Part shown: positions 37,463-46,266 of the stretch, piece after piece
Position numbering within the stretch: position 1 is the first letter of the stretch
How the letters are laid out: each line of letters opens with the position of its first letter
Source: Pelomonas margarita
Lineage (GTDB): Bacteria > Pseudomonadota > Gammaproteobacteria > Burkholderiales > Burkholderiaceae_C
DNA length: 64,000 nucleotides
NCBI RefSeq assembly: GCF_043555875.1
Contig: NZ_JBIGHW010000003.1
Coordinates: forward strand, 469,239-533,238
Direction of reading: 5' to 3'
Made by a program: the position numbers and the translations under genes
Notes under the pieces: model-generated
What the model was told of the DNA's origin: nothing
Seen by the model: the letters and a program-made list of their open reading frames with translations, nothing else
Database searches by the model: none

Positions 37463-38653
37463 TTACTTGCGTGCGGCCACGATCTCGGCCGGCTGCACGA
37501 TCTGCTCGGTCTTGTTGGACCAGGCGTTCTTGGTGTACGAGATGACGGCGGCGATGTCGGTGTCGCTCAGCTGCTTCCAGGCCGGCATGCCCTTGTCCAT
37601 GACGCCGTTGAGCAGGATGTTGATCTGCTTGCCCTTGTCAGCGTCCAGCACGATGGCCGACTTGTCCAGCGCCTTGATGGGGCCGGCGCCCGTGCCGTCA
37701 GCCTTGTGGCAGGCCGCGCAGTTGGCGGCATAGACCTTCTCGCCGCGTGCCACCAGCGCCGCCAGCTCCCAGACCTTGCTCGGGTCGTCAGCCTTGGCGG
37801 CCAGCTTCTTCTTCTCGCCGTCCACCCACTTGGTGTAGTCCTCGGCGGACACCACCTTCACGTGGATGGGCATGTAGGCGTGTTCCTTGCCGCACAGCTC
37901 GGCGCACTGACCGTAGTAGTCACCGATCTTCTCGGCCTTGAACCACGTGTCGCGCACGAAGCCGGGGATGGCGTCCTGCTTCACGCCGAAGGCGGGCACC
38001 ATCCAGGCGTGGATGACGTCGTTGGCCGTCGTGATGATGCGGATCTTCTTGTCCACCGGCACCACCAGCGGGTTGTCGACCTTCAGCAGGTAGTTGTCGA
38101 CCGGGGTGGGCTTGCCGGAGTTGGACTGCTCGCGCTGCTCGGTGTCCAGCGTGGCCAGGAAGCCGATGCCCTCGCCTTCGCCCTTCAGGTAGTCATAGCC
38201 CCACTTCCACTGGTAGCCGGTGGCCTTGATGGTCACGTCGGCGTTGGTCGTGTCCTTCATCGCGACGACGACCTTGGTAGCCGGCAGCGCCATGCCGATG
38301 ACGATCAGCAGCGGCACCACGGTCCAGGCGATCTCGACCGCCACGCTCTCGTGGAAGTTGGCCGACACGGCCCCCTTCGACTTGCGGTGCTTGAAGATGG
38401 AATAGAACATCACGCCGAACACCGCCACAAAGATGGCGAGGCAGATGACCAGCATGAAGTTGTGCAACCACATCTGGTCGGCCGCAATGCGCGTGACCGG
38501 CTCGTGCAGGTTGATCTGATTGACGCCGGGGCCGCCCTTGAGATCGTTCACCGCGAGGGCGGAACCCGTCGCCAGGGCCGTCATCGCCGCAGCGGCAGCC
38601 CGCAGGGCCCATCCGCGTGAGGCGCTCTGCACTCGTGCGTTCATCATCGTCAT
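37463..38653 (-). CDS. ctaC: Cytochrome c oxidase subunit II with C-terminal cytochrome c domain
   Basis: From 38653 the protein has 396 residues (Met at 38644 is also possible). It contains a signal peptide, two membrane helices, and the cupredoxin domain with CuA ligands in GQCAELCGKEHAYM and an upstream His in DVIHAWMVPAFGVK. A C-terminal class I cytochrome c domain carries CAACH plus a distal Met (KGMPAW). The fused heme domain makes this a caa3-type oxidase. It is the first gene of the oxidase operon, 30 bases before ctaD. Confidence 0.95.
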   Translation of the reverse strand: MTMMNARVQSASRGWALRAAAAAMTALATGSALAVNDLKGGPGVNQINLHEPVTRIAADQMWLHNFMLVICLAIFVAVFGVMFYSIFKHRKSKGAVSANFHESVAVEIAWTVVPLLIVIGMALPATKVVVAMKDTTNADVTIKATGYQWKWGYDYLKGEGEGIGFLATLDTEQREQSNSGKPTPVDNYLLKVDNPLVVPVDKKIRIITTANDVIHAWMVPAFGVKQDAIPGFVRDTWFKAEKIGDYYGQCAELCGKEHAYMPIHVKVVSAEDYTKWVDGEKKKLAAKADDPSKVWELAALVARGEKVYAANCAACHKADGTGAGPIKALDKSAIVLDADKGKQINILLNGVMDKGMPAWKQLSDTDIAAVISYTKNAWSNKTEQIVQPAEIVAARK

Positions 38654-38836
38654 GGTTGTCACTTGGTTCTTTGAAGAGCGGGACTTGGCCATCCGCCCGG
38701 CGAGCCGGACCTGGTGCCGCAAGACCCGCAGACGAACGGGCCGGGTTTTGCCCTAAACCCTCTTGGCGGCGCGGAATTTTAGCCCAGGCACCCCCGTCAC
38801 CCCGGGGGGCCAGACCCCTCGCAACTACCTAGCAAG
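38654..38836. other. Promoter region of the oxidase operon and tail of the methyltransferase gene
   Basis: This 183-base gap lies between the ctaC start and the methyltransferase stop. It holds a GC-rich hairpin (CCCCC/GGGGG at 38791-38808) without a T-run. No gene or recognisable promoter box is seen. Confidence 0.5.
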
Positions 38837-39751
38837 TCAGCTGCCGCTGCGGTGTTGGCGAAGGCTGGCACGCAAGGCATCGACGGGCACATGGGTTTCG
38901 GCAGCCACCGCGAGCCGGGGCGCAGCTTTGAATGCGTGGCCAAACACCAGCTCCAGCGTCAACGCCAGGCGCCCCTGGTCGTCGCGCAAGCTCTCGAGCT
39001 CGGCCAGCACCTGCCGGCGCCAGCCGCGCCCGCGCAGGCCCGCAAAGCGTGCGGGGGCCACGTTCCCGCCAAGCGCCCGCAGGTCCGCCAACAAGCGCTC
39101 CGGGCCGCCCCAGGTCAGGCGCACGCGCTCCTGGTCCATGACCGGATCGGCCAGCCCCGCCTTCAACACCAGGTCGCCGATGTCATGCATGTCCCACCAG
39201 TCCGGGGCCGTCCGGCCCCAGCCAGCACGGGCGAAGAGCGGGCGCAGCTCGACAAAGCTGTCCGGCCCCAGGCACGAGAACATCACGAAGCCGCCGACCG
39301 CCAGGCTGGCCTGCCAGCGCTGCAAGGTCTCGGGCAGGTCGACCGCCGCGTGCAGCGCCATGTTGGACCACAACATGTCCACCTCCGGGCGCGCCGGCAG
39401 CGCGTCGAGCCGCCCGCCCCCCGTGCCCAGCAGCCGGCGCCACCAGCTCGCTGGCGGCACGCGTGCAGCCAGCACCGGGTCGTCCTCATGCCAGAGCATC
39501 TCGGCATCGGGGTAGGCCTGGCGCAGCGCTGCCGCACCCGCCCCGAGCGCGGGCGAGACGTCGAGCACGCGCGCCGGCCTCAGCTTGATCAGGGGCAGAC
39601 GCTCGGCCATCCGCGCCGCCACCTCGGCATGCAGCCAGGGCGCCTGCTGCGCCCGGGCCAGGCGCCGGGCCTGGTGACGCAGCGCGGCGGGATCGAGGTC
39701 CTGGGGCCGCAGCCCCTTGTTTGAAGTAGGGGGCGCAGCCTGCTCACTCAT
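38837..39751 (-). CDS. BioC-like SAM-dependent methyltransferase
   Basis: The 304-residue product starts at 39751 (MSEQAAPPTSNKG). A degenerate SAM-binding motif I (VLDVSPALGAGAAAL), LWSNMALHAAVDLPETLQRWQASLAVGGFVMFSCLGPDSFVELR and WWDMHDIGDLVLKAGLADPVMDQE match BioC-type malonyl-ACP O-methyltransferases. The first Gly-rich loop is altered (SPALGAG instead of GxGxG), so true BioC activity is uncertain, and no other biotin gene is adjacent. It is divergent from the comF gene across 23 bases. Confidence 0.7.
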   Translation of the reverse strand: MSEQAAPPTSNKGLRPQDLDPAALRHQARRLARAQQAPWLHAEVAARMAERLPLIKLRPARVLDVSPALGAGAAALRQAYPDAEMLWHEDDPVLAARVPPASWWRRLLGTGGGRLDALPARPEVDMLWSNMALHAAVDLPETLQRWQASLAVGGFVMFSCLGPDSFVELRPLFARAGWGRTAPDWWDMHDIGDLVLKAGLADPVMDQERVRLTWGGPERLLADLRALGGNVAPARFAGLRGRGWRRQVLAELESLRDDQGRLALTLELVFGHAFKAAPRLAVAAETHVPVDALRASLRQHRSGS

Positions 39752-39774
39752 GGGTCGGTCAGTATATTGACCCG

Positions 39775-40530
39775 ATGCCCTCGCGCTTCCTGGCCGCCCA
39801 GAAGCCCGCACCCGTGGAGCGGGTGCTGCTGCGCTGTGCGGGCCAGTGCACGGTCTGCCGTGCCTGGAGCCACCAGACCATCTGCGAGTCCTGCATCACG
39901 CTGTATGCACGCCCACAGCCTCGCTGCTGGACCTGCGCCACGCGGCTGCCGCCGACGATGACAGGACGCCCGCGGCCGCAGTGCGGACGCTGCCTGCTGC
40001 AGGCGCCACCTCTGGACCACACCGTGGCCGCACTGGAGTACGGCTTTCCCTGGGACGGCCTGCTGCAGCACTTCAAGTACCACCAGGCCCTGGAGTTGCG
40101 GGAGAGCCTGCTGGAGCGGCTCAACTGCGCCCTCAACGCCTCGGAGGTCAGCGCCCCCGACTGGCTGCTGCCCGTGCCGCTGTCCGCCGAGCGGCTGCGC
40201 GAACGCGGCTACAACCAGTCGCACGAGCTGGCCCGGGCGCTGGCACGACGGCGCGGCCTGCGCTGCGAGCCGGACCTGCTGCTGCGCGTGCGCCACACTG
40301 AGGCCCAGGCCAGCCTGAAGCTGGATGCCCGCGCCGCCAACGTGCACGGCATCTTCGCCATCGAGCCCCAGAAGGCCGGCCAGCTGCGCGGCACCAACGT
40401 CGCGCTGCTGGACGATGTGATGACCAGCGGCGCCACGCTGTACGAGCTGGCCCGCGTGCTGCTGCAGGCCGGCGTCATGAGCGTGCAGGCCTGGGTCATC
40501 GCACGCACACCCGAGCCCGGAGACGGATAG
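39775..40530 (+). CDS. comF: ComF family amidophosphoribosyltransferase-like protein
   Basis: The 251-residue protein has N-terminal Cys pairs in a zinc-ribbon arrangement (CAGQCTVCRAW, CESC, CWTCA, CGRC) followed by a phosphoribosyltransferase domain with VALLDDVMTSGATL as the PRPP loop and LPVPLSAERLRERGYNQ upstream. ComF proteins are linked to DNA uptake and recombination in competence. It lies 18 bases before trmL. Confidence 0.9.
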   Translation: MPSRFLAAQKPAPVERVLLRCAGQCTVCRAWSHQTICESCITLYARPQPRCWTCATRLPPTMTGRPRPQCGRCLLQAPPLDHTVAALEYGFPWDGLLQHFKYHQALELRESLLERLNCALNASEVSAPDWLLPVPLSAERLRERGYNQSHELARALARRRGLRCEPDLLLRVRHTEAQASLKLDARAANVHGIFAIEPQKAGQLRGTNVALLDDVMTSGATLYELARVLLQAGVMSVQAWVIARTPEPGDG

Positions 40531-40548
40531 GGGCGGGACAATCCGCCC

Positions 40549-41019
40549 ATGTTCCATATCGTCCTCGTTCACCCGGAGATCCCGCCCAACACGGGCAATG
40601 TGATCCGGCTCGCCGCCAACACCGGCTGCACGCTGCACCTCATCGAGCCGCTGGGCTTCTCGATGGAGGACCGGCTGCTGCAGCGCGCCGGGCTGGACTA
40701 TCACGAGTACGCCCGAGTGCAGCGCCATGCCGACTGGGCCGCCTTCCTGGTCGCTGAATCGCCTGACCCGACGCGCCTGTTCGCCTTCACGACGCGTGGC
40801 AGCCGCCCGTTTGGCGAGGTCACATGGCGGCCGGGCGACTGGCTGGTATTTGGCAGCGAGACGGCCGGCCTGCCGCCCGCGTTGCGCGACGGGTTTGCGC
40901 TCGAACAGCGCGTCAGGCTGCCCATGCGCGAAGGCCAGCGCAGCCTCAACCTGAGCAACAGCGTGGCGGTCGCGGTGTTCGAGGCCTGGCGGCAGAACGG
41001 CTACGCCGGCGGTGGCTGA
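40549..41019 (+). CDS. trmL: tRNA (cytidine/uridine-34-2'-O)-methyltransferase TrmL
   Basis: The 156-residue single-domain SPOUT enzyme matches TrmL in length. Motifs are HPEIPPNTGNVIRLAANTGC at the N terminus, LVFGSETAGLPP and the knot-forming MREGQRSLNLSNSVAVAVFEAWRQ. It methylates the wobble ribose of tRNA-Leu isoacceptors. Its end overlaps the next gene by 8 bases, which also encodes a tRNA-modifying enzyme. Confidence 0.95.
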   Translation: MFHIVLVHPEIPPNTGNVIRLAANTGCTLHLIEPLGFSMEDRLLQRAGLDYHEYARVQRHADWAAFLVAESPDPTRLFAFTTRGSRPFGEVTWRPGDWLVFGSETAGLPPALRDGFALEQRVRLPMREGQRSLNLSNSVAVAVFEAWRQNGYAGGG

Positions 41020-41779
41020 GCGCGTGTCCCACGCCGTTTCCCTTCTGCGCGCCGCGCGTCTGGCCAGCACCGACGAGCCCTTCACGGCGCGCGGCGGTTT
41101 CAAGCGCGAGCGCTGCGAGGGCTGCCGGCTCACCCCGACCCACTGCATCTGCGCCCTGCGCACGCCGATGCGCACGCGCGCGGCGGTGTGCCTGCTGATG
41201 GCCGACATCGAGCCGCTGAAGCCGACCAACACCGGCTGGTTGATCGCGGACCTGGTGACCGACACCTTCGCCTTCAGCTGGTCGCGAACCCGCACCGATC
41301 CCGCACTCATCGCGCTGCTGGGCGATCCCGGCTGGGACTGCCATGTCGTATTCCCGGGCCAGTACGCCGCGCCGGAACGCGTGGTGCACGCCGTCCAGCC
41401 GCCCGCCACGGGCCCGGGCGGCGCTATGAAGCGCCCGCTGTTCATCCTGCTCGACGGCACCTGGTCCGAGGCGCGCAAGATGTTCAGCCGCAGCCCCTAT
41501 CTGAACCACATGCCGGTGCTCAGCCTCGAGCCCGCCAGCACCTCGCAATACCGGTTGCGCCGTTCGCGCTGCGACGATCACTTCTGCACGAGCGAGGTCG
41601 CCGCACAGTGCCTGAACCTGGCGGGCGACGCGATGGCAGCTGACGCGCTGGACGCCTACCTGGGCGTCTTCACGCACCACTACCTGCAGGCGAAAAACCA
41701 GTTGCCCGCCGTCCCGGACGGCGCCATGCACCAGCGCCTGAAGAACGCCGTGGCCCGGCAGGCGGCGTGCACGGCCTGA
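41012..41779 (+). CDS. DTW-domain protein (tRNA-uridine aminocarboxypropyltransferase, TapT-like)
   Basis: The 255-residue product starts with GTG inside trmL. It has a Cys cluster (CEGCRLTPTHCIC) and the DTW-type motif in LLDGTWSEARKMF, then RLRRSRCDDHFCTSEVAAQCL. DTW proteins such as TapT add an aminocarboxypropyl group (acp3U) to tRNA. The 8-base overlap with trmL means the two tRNA modifiers are co-translated. Confidence 0.88.
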   Translation: MAERVSHAVSLLRAARLASTDEPFTARGGFKRERCEGCRLTPTHCICALRTPMRTRAAVCLLMADIEPLKPTNTGWLIADLVTDTFAFSWSRTRTDPALIALLGDPGWDCHVVFPGQYAAPERVVHAVQPPATGPGGAMKRPLFILLDGTWSEARKMFSRSPYLNHMPVLSLEPASTSQYRLRRSRCDDHFCTSEVAAQCLNLAGDAMAADALDAYLGVFTHHYLQAKNQLPAVPDGAMHQRLKNAVARQAACTA

Positions 41780-41801
41780 TCGGGCCGGGCCGCCCGAATC
41801 G

Positions 41802-42809
41802 CTACTCGGCCCGCGCCTCGCGGCCCATCAGGGAGTCGACCGCCGCGCCGACCTGCAGCCGCCCGTCCAGCAGCGCCACCATGCCCTCGGTGATGGGCAT
41901 CTCGACACCGACGGCGCGCGCACGCGCCAGCACGGTCGGCGCGCTGTAGACGCCCTCGGCGACATGGCCCAGCTGCTGCAGGATCTGCGGCAGCGCCAGC
42001 CCCTGGGCCAGCAGCAGGCCCACGCGGCGGTTGCGGGACAGGTCGCCCGTGGCCGTCAGCACGAGGTCGCCCAGGCCCGACAGGCCCATGAAGGTCTCGA
42101 CCTTGGCGCCCAGTGCGACGCCCAGGCGCAGCATCTCGGCAAGGCCGCGCGTGATGAGCGCGGCGCGCGCATTCAGGCCCGGCGCGTCCGGCGCGGCGCC
42201 GGACAGGCCGTCGCAAATGCCCACGGCGATGGCCATCACGTTCTTGACCGCACCGCCCACCTCCACGCCCACCGGGTCGGCGGACGTGTAGACGCGCAGC
42301 CGCTCACCATGGAAGGCGTCGACCGCCGCCTGGGCCAGCCCCGCGTCCTCGCTGGCGGCCACCAGCGCCGTCGGCCGGCCGGCGGCCACCTCCTGCGCGA
42401 AGCTGGGGCCGGACAGCACGCCGACGCGCATGGCCGGCTGCAGCTCGCGCGCGATCTCGTGGCCCAGCTTGCCGGTGCCGGCCTCGAAGCCCTTGCACAG
42501 CCACAGCACGCGCTGCGTGGCGGGCAGCGCCGCCAGCGTCTCGCGCAGGCCGGACATGGGCGTGGCGATGATGGTCAGGCCGCCCGCTGCATGGGCCACG
42601 GCGGCGGCACGGTCAGCCGTCAGCCCCAGCGGCCCCGGCAGATCGCTGTCGGGCAGGTAGGCCGCGTTGCGGCGCGTCGCCCGCATCTGCGCGACGGCCT
42701 CGGCGTCGCGCGCCCACAGCTGCACATCATGGCCTGCCCGTGCGGCCTGGATGGCCAGCGCCGTGCCCCAGGCACCGGCACCGAGAACGCTGATCTTCAT
42801 CGTCGTCAT
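41802..42809 (-). CDS. gpsA: Glycerol-3-phosphate dehydrogenase [NAD(P)+]
   Basis: The 335-residue enzyme has the Rossmann motif VLGAGAWGTALA near the N terminus, LWLCKGFEAGTGKL, GVLSGPSFAQEVAAGRPTA and GAVKNVMAIAVGICDGL with the catalytic Lys. It reduces dihydroxyacetone phosphate to sn-glycerol-3-phosphate for phospholipids. Met4 (42800) is an alternative start. It lies downstream of secB in the gene order known from proteobacteria. Confidence 0.97.
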   Translation of the reverse strand: MTTMKISVLGAGAWGTALAIQAARAGHDVQLWARDAEAVAQMRATRRNAAYLPDSDLPGPLGLTADRAAAVAHAAGGLTIIATPMSGLRETLAALPATQRVLWLCKGFEAGTGKLGHEIARELQPAMRVGVLSGPSFAQEVAAGRPTALVAASEDAGLAQAAVDAFHGERLRVYTSADPVGVEVGGAVKNVMAIAVGICDGLSGAAPDAPGLNARAALITRGLAEMLRLGVALGAKVETFMGLSGLGDLVLTATGDLSRNRRVGLLLAQGLALPQILQQLGHVAEGVYSAPTVLARARAVGVEMPITEGMVALLDGRLQVGAAVDSLMGREARAE

Positions 42810-42833
42810 GCGCGAAAGTGTCCCTCAAGCACA

Positions 42834-42856
42834 ACGCCCCGCACGGGGCGGGGCGT
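42834..42856 (-). terminator. Hairpin between secB and gpsA
   Basis: The perfect 9-bp stem ACGCCCCGC/GCGGGGCGT with a 5-base loop lies 26 bases after the secB stop on the minus strand. Only a weak T content follows, so it may be a partial terminator that lowers gpsA readthrough. Confidence 0.5.
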
Positions 42857-42881
42857 CATCAACAGGCCAGGGCCTGAATGA

Positions 42882-43355
42882 TCAGTTGACCGCCTGGCCG
42901 CCCTGGACGGCGCGCTGGGCCTGCTGGGCCTCGAACATGGCCTGGAAGTTCACTTCGGTCAGCAGCACGGGCGGGAAGCCGGCGCGGGTGCAGACGTCGG
43001 ACACGATGGCGCGCAGGTAGGGGTAGACCATCTGCGGGCACACGATGCCCAGGATGCCTTCGAGCTGATCTTGCGGCACGTGGCGGATCTCGAAGATGCC
43101 GGCCTGCTTGGCCTCGACCAGGAACAGCGTCTTGTCGCCGACCTTGGTGTTGACGGTGGCCGTCACGCAGACTTCGAAGATGCCGTCGGTGACGCTCTCG
43201 GCCGACAGCGTCAGGTTGATGTCGACCTGGGGCTGCTGCTGCTCCAGCAGGATGTGCGGCGCATTGGGCTGCTCCAGCGACAGATCCTTCAGGTACATGC
43301 GCTGGATCTGGAACACGGGGGTGCCTTCGGCGGCAGCTTGGATCTCGTCGGCCAT
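42882..43355 (-). CDS. secB: Protein-export chaperone SecB
   Basis: The 157-residue protein matches the SecB family in length and sequence: FQIQRMYLKDLSLEQPNAPHI, VTATVNTKVGDKTLFLVEAKQAGIFEIR and the C-terminal CPQMVYPYLRAIVSDVCTRAGFPPVLLTEVNF. It keeps preproteins unfolded and hands them to SecA. The upstream glutaredoxin-rhodanese pair is the usual neighbour of secB. Confidence 0.98.
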   Translation of the reverse strand: MADEIQAAAEGTPVFQIQRMYLKDLSLEQPNAPHILLEQQQPQVDINLTLSAESVTDGIFEVCVTATVNTKVGDKTLFLVEAKQAGIFEIRHVPQDQLEGILGIVCPQMVYPYLRAIVSDVCTRAGFPPVLLTEVNFQAMFEAQQAQRAVQGGQAVN

Positions 43356-43386
43356 GAAACTCTCTCTAGCGAAGCGTCAAACAAAA

Positions 43387-43410
43387 GCCCGCAGGCGGCG
43401 CGCTGCGGGC
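43387..43410 (-). terminator. Intrinsic terminator after the glutaredoxin gene
   Basis: The perfect 8-bp stem GCCCGCAG/CTGCGGGC is followed on the minus strand by TTTTGTTTGAC. It sits between grxC and secB. Confidence 0.8.
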
Positions 43411-43472
43411 GGTAGCTGGATTATGGGCGAGGCCTCGTGACAGGCCTGACCGGGCTTGCCCGGGTCTTGAAA

Positions 43473-43733
43473 TCAGGCCGCCTGGAGCAATGGCAGCAGC
43501 CCGCCGCGCTGGTCCAGCGCGATCAGGTCGTCACAGCCCCCCACATGGGTGTCGCCGATGAAGATCTGCGGCACCGTGCGGCGTCCCGTCTTGTCCATCA
43601 TGACCTGGCGCTCCTCGGGGTTCAGGTCGATGCGGACCTCGTCAATCTGCTCCACACCGCGCTGCTTGAGCAGCATCTTGGCGCGCACGCAGAACGGGCA
43701 GACCTGGGTGGTGTACATCTTCACGGTGGCCAT
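43473..43733 (-). CDS. grxC: Glutaredoxin 3
   Basis: The 86-residue thioredoxin-fold protein has the dithiol site CPFC at 11-14, the TVP cis-proline motif and GGCDDL. It reduces protein disulfides and glutathione mixed disulfides. The start at 43733 is the only one that fits the fold; it follows the rhodanese stop by 11 bases. This trio with secB is conserved in proteobacteria. Confidence 0.96.
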   Translation of the reverse strand: MATVKMYTTQVCPFCVRAKMLLKQRGVEQIDEVRIDLNPEERQVMMDKTGRRTVPQIFIGDTHVGGCDDLIALDQRGGLLPLLQAA

Positions 43734-43744
43734 GGCCGGGCTCC

Positions 43745-44155
43745 TCAGGCGCTCTTCTCGACAGGCAGGTTGGCGTCGCGCCATGCCTTCAGGCCGCCAC
43801 CCAGCACCTGGGCCTTTTCGTAGCCCAGCTTGCGCAGCATGCCTGCGGCGCGGCCGGCGCGTGCGCCGGTGGGGCACACCAACACCAGCGGCAGGGCCTT
43901 GTTGGAGGGCAGTTGCTTGTGGCCTTCGAGTTGGCCAAAGGGGATGTTGCGCGCGCCGACCACGTGGCCCTTGGCGTACTCCTCGGGCTCGCTGACGTCG
44001 ATGAGGACGCCCTTCTCGCGGTTGACGATCTGCACGGCCTGCGCCGGGGTGAGCGCCGCGCCTTGCGAGCCCGACACGATCAGGGGCCACAGCAGCATGC
44101 CGCCGGACACCAGGGCAGCAACGATCAGAAACCAGTTTTCGATCAGGAAGTTCAA
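43745..44155 (-). CDS. Membrane-anchored rhodanese-like protein
   Basis: The 136-residue protein has an N-terminal membrane helix (about 5-27) and one rhodanese domain (DVSEPEEYAKGHVVGARNIPF, LVLVCPTGARAGRAAGML). The usual active-site loop Cys is present in VCPTGARAG. The GrxC-SecB neighbourhood is typical for this YibN-like protein. Sulfur transfer or redox maintenance is likely, but its partner is unknown. Confidence 0.9.
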   Translation of the reverse strand: MNFLIENWFLIVAALVSGGMLLWPLIVSGSQGAALTPAQAVQIVNREKGVLIDVSEPEEYAKGHVVGARNIPFGQLEGHKQLPSNKALPLVLVCPTGARAGRAAGMLRKLGYEKAQVLGGGLKAWRDANLPVEKSA

Positions 44156-44233
44156 GCGATCACCGTCTAGGGCTTGGAGAAAAGCCCGGGATTATCGGTG
44201 AGCCTGGATGCCCGGGCCCACGCCGGGAGGGCT

Positions 44234-45754
44234 TCAGGACAACTTGAAGGTCGCCACCGCCTGCTGCAGGTTGATGGCCTGCTGCTCCAGGCTGCTGGCG
44301 GCAGCGGCGGCCTCCTCGACCAGCGCAGCGTTCTGCTGGGTCATCTGGTCCAGTTGCACCACCGACGCGTTGACCTGGCCGATGCCCTGGCTCTGCTCGG
44401 AGGCCGCTGCAGTGATCTCGCCAATGATGTCGGAGACTCGCTGAACGCTGGCGACGATCTCGTCCATCGTCGAACCCGCCGCCTGAACAAGGCGCGAGCC
44501 GGACTCGACCTTGTCGACACTGGCGCCGATCAGCCCTTTGATCTCGCGGGCCGCCTCCGCCGATCGCTGAGCCAGCGATCGCACCTCGCCGGCCACCACC
44601 GCGAAACCGCGCCCCTGCTCACCGGCCCGGGCGGCTTCCACGGCCGCATTCAGCGCGAGGATGTTGGTCTGGAAAGCGATACCGTCGATGACGCCGATGA
44701 TGTCGGCGATTTTCTTGGAACTGGTGTTGATCTCCTCCATGGTCGCGACCACCTGGCCAACGACCTCGCCGCCGCGCTGCGCGACGGTGGCTGCCGAGCC
44801 GGCCAGTTGGTTGGCCTGGGCGGCCGCGTCGGCGCTCTGGCGCACGGTGTCGGTCAGCACCTGCATGCTGCCCGAGGTCTGCTCCAGCGAGCCAGCCTGG
44901 CGCTCGGTGCGCTCGGACAGGTCCTGGTTGCCGGCGGCGATCTCACGCGACGCGACGGTCATGGAATCGGTGCCATGGCGCACGTTGGCGACGATGGCCG
45001 CCAGGCCACGAGACATGTCGCGCACGGCCGCGAGCAGGCTCTGCTCGGCACCCGGCGCCACGCGGATGTCCTGTGACAGGTCGCCATCGGCCATCTGGCG
45101 CATCACGTCACGGGCGTACTCGGGCTCGCCGCCCAGCTGGCGCCACACACCGCCGATGACGAGGTAGGACCCCCCGCCCAGGCAAAGCACGACGATCACA
45201 CCGCTGATGACGGTGGCCCACAGGCTGGCCGACACACCGCCATGCGCCTTGTCCAGCCCGGCGTTGAAGCCTTCGCTGGCCTGCTTGCGGGCTTCGGTCA
45301 GCTCCGTCTCCAGTGCCTTCAACGCCGCCTGCATCTTGGGAATGGCGCCGGCCTGATCCCCCTGCTTGATGCCCAGGAAGAGTTCCGCCGTGTCCACCGA
45401 CGCGACGAAATAGGCCTCGAAGCTCTTGCCCAGTCGCCCGCCCACCTCGGCCTTGCCGTTGATTTTCTGGATGCCGGCGATCAGCTTGCGCATGGTGCCG
45501 GCGCGCTCACGGGCCTCGTCCAGGCGCTTCTTCTCGCCCTCGGCGACGGCGCTCTGGATGGTGGCGCCCAGCGCCTCCAGCTGCGCGGCGAACTGCGTGG
45601 TCGCGTCCAGGTAGGGGTAGTCAACATCACCCACCGACTTGATGGCGTCAGAGGTGCGCGACGAGAACAGCAGCACAACGGCGATGCCGATGGCAAAGAT
45701 GGCGGCCGCCAGCGCGGGCAGCAACCAGATCCGGGTCTTCACATTCATTCGCAC
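44234..45754 (-). CDS. Methyl-accepting chemotaxis protein (4-helix-bundle sensor)
   Basis: The 506-residue receptor has a first membrane helix (about 9-30), a helical periplasmic domain of four-helix-bundle size (about 31-185), a second helix (about 187-208), HAMP (about 210-265) and a signalling domain with the tip DGIAFQTNILALNAAVEAARAGEQGRGFAVVAGEVR. It ends in VATFKLS and lacks the DWETF tail of the other receptor. It follows the PstS-like gene by 70 bases on the same strand, which suggests that it senses a ligand bound by that protein. Confidence 0.94.
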   Translation of the reverse strand: MRMNVKTRIWLLPALAAAIFAIGIAVVLLFSSRTSDAIKSVGDVDYPYLDATTQFAAQLEALGATIQSAVAEGEKKRLDEARERAGTMRKLIAGIQKINGKAEVGGRLGKSFEAYFVASVDTAELFLGIKQGDQAGAIPKMQAALKALETELTEARKQASEGFNAGLDKAHGGVSASLWATVISGVIVVLCLGGGSYLVIGGVWRQLGGEPEYARDVMRQMADGDLSQDIRVAPGAEQSLLAAVRDMSRGLAAIVANVRHGTDSMTVASREIAAGNQDLSERTERQAGSLEQTSGSMQVLTDTVRQSADAAAQANQLAGSAATVAQRGGEVVGQVVATMEEINTSSKKIADIIGVIDGIAFQTNILALNAAVEAARAGEQGRGFAVVAGEVRSLAQRSAEAAREIKGLIGASVDKVESGSRLVQAAGSTMDEIVASVQRVSDIIGEITAAASEQSQGIGQVNASVVQLDQMTQQNAALVEEAAAAASSLEQQAINLQQAVATFKLS

Positions 45755-45824
45755 TCTCCTCGGGCATCAAGCAACAAGGGCGCGCCGCAAGCGGCCGCGC
45801 CCATCATCCGACGTTCGGCAGACT

Positions 45825-46247
45825 TCAGTCGACAGTCAACACAGCCTTGACGCTGCCGTCCAACGCCGACTTCTCGATGTAGCCAATCGCGTCGGCATTG
45901 CCCGCCACGAATTTCTTCACCTCGGCCGAGTTCCCCAACTCTTTGGGCGGCGTGCCTTTGCCCGAAAACACCAGACGCGACCAGGCTGCCTTGACCTGGG
46001 CGGACTGCTTGCCCGTGACCTTGCTGTAGAACTGCTCGCGCACGGCGGCGGACTCGGCCTGGTCTACCGGAGCTGCCGTGGCACCACTGGGCAGCGTGGT
46101 GGTCTTGCCCAGGAAGATGCTCGACACCTGATCGGCGGTCATGCTGGCCAGGGCGCTCTTGGGATTCACGACGACGACCACCTGAGCCTGGGCGGCAAGG
46201 CCCGTGGCCAGCAGGGCGGCGACGATGACGGTATTGCGGAATTTCAT
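45825..46247 (-). CDS. PstS-like periplasmic phosphate-type binding protein
   Basis: The 140-residue product from 46247 has GGGAG upstream and a signal peptide ending in LAAQAQ. The mature part resembles the phosphate-binding-protein superfamily in truncated form (VVVVNPKSALASMTADQVSSIFLGKTTTLPSG, then GNADAIGYIEKSALDGSVKAVL). It is less than half a PstS and no pstCAB lies near, so it is not a normal transporter subunit. The porin gene upstream is 19 bases away. Confidence 0.8.
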   Translation of the reverse strand: MKFRNTVIVAALLATGLAAQAQVVVVVNPKSALASMTADQVSSIFLGKTTTLPSGATAAPVDQAESAAVREQFYSKVTGKQSAQVKAAWSRLVFSGKGTPPKELGNSAEVKKFVAGNADAIGYIEKSALDGSVKAVLTVD

Positions 46248-46266
46248 TTGCGACTGCTCCCTGGGC

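Noticed and set aside
38785..38820. Terminator after the BioC-like gene
   Set aside because: The GC-rich hairpin has no T-run on the minus strand and the stem can pair in several ways.
44190..44225. Terminator after the second chemoreceptor gene
   Set aside because: Only a 5-bp GC stem without a T-tract.
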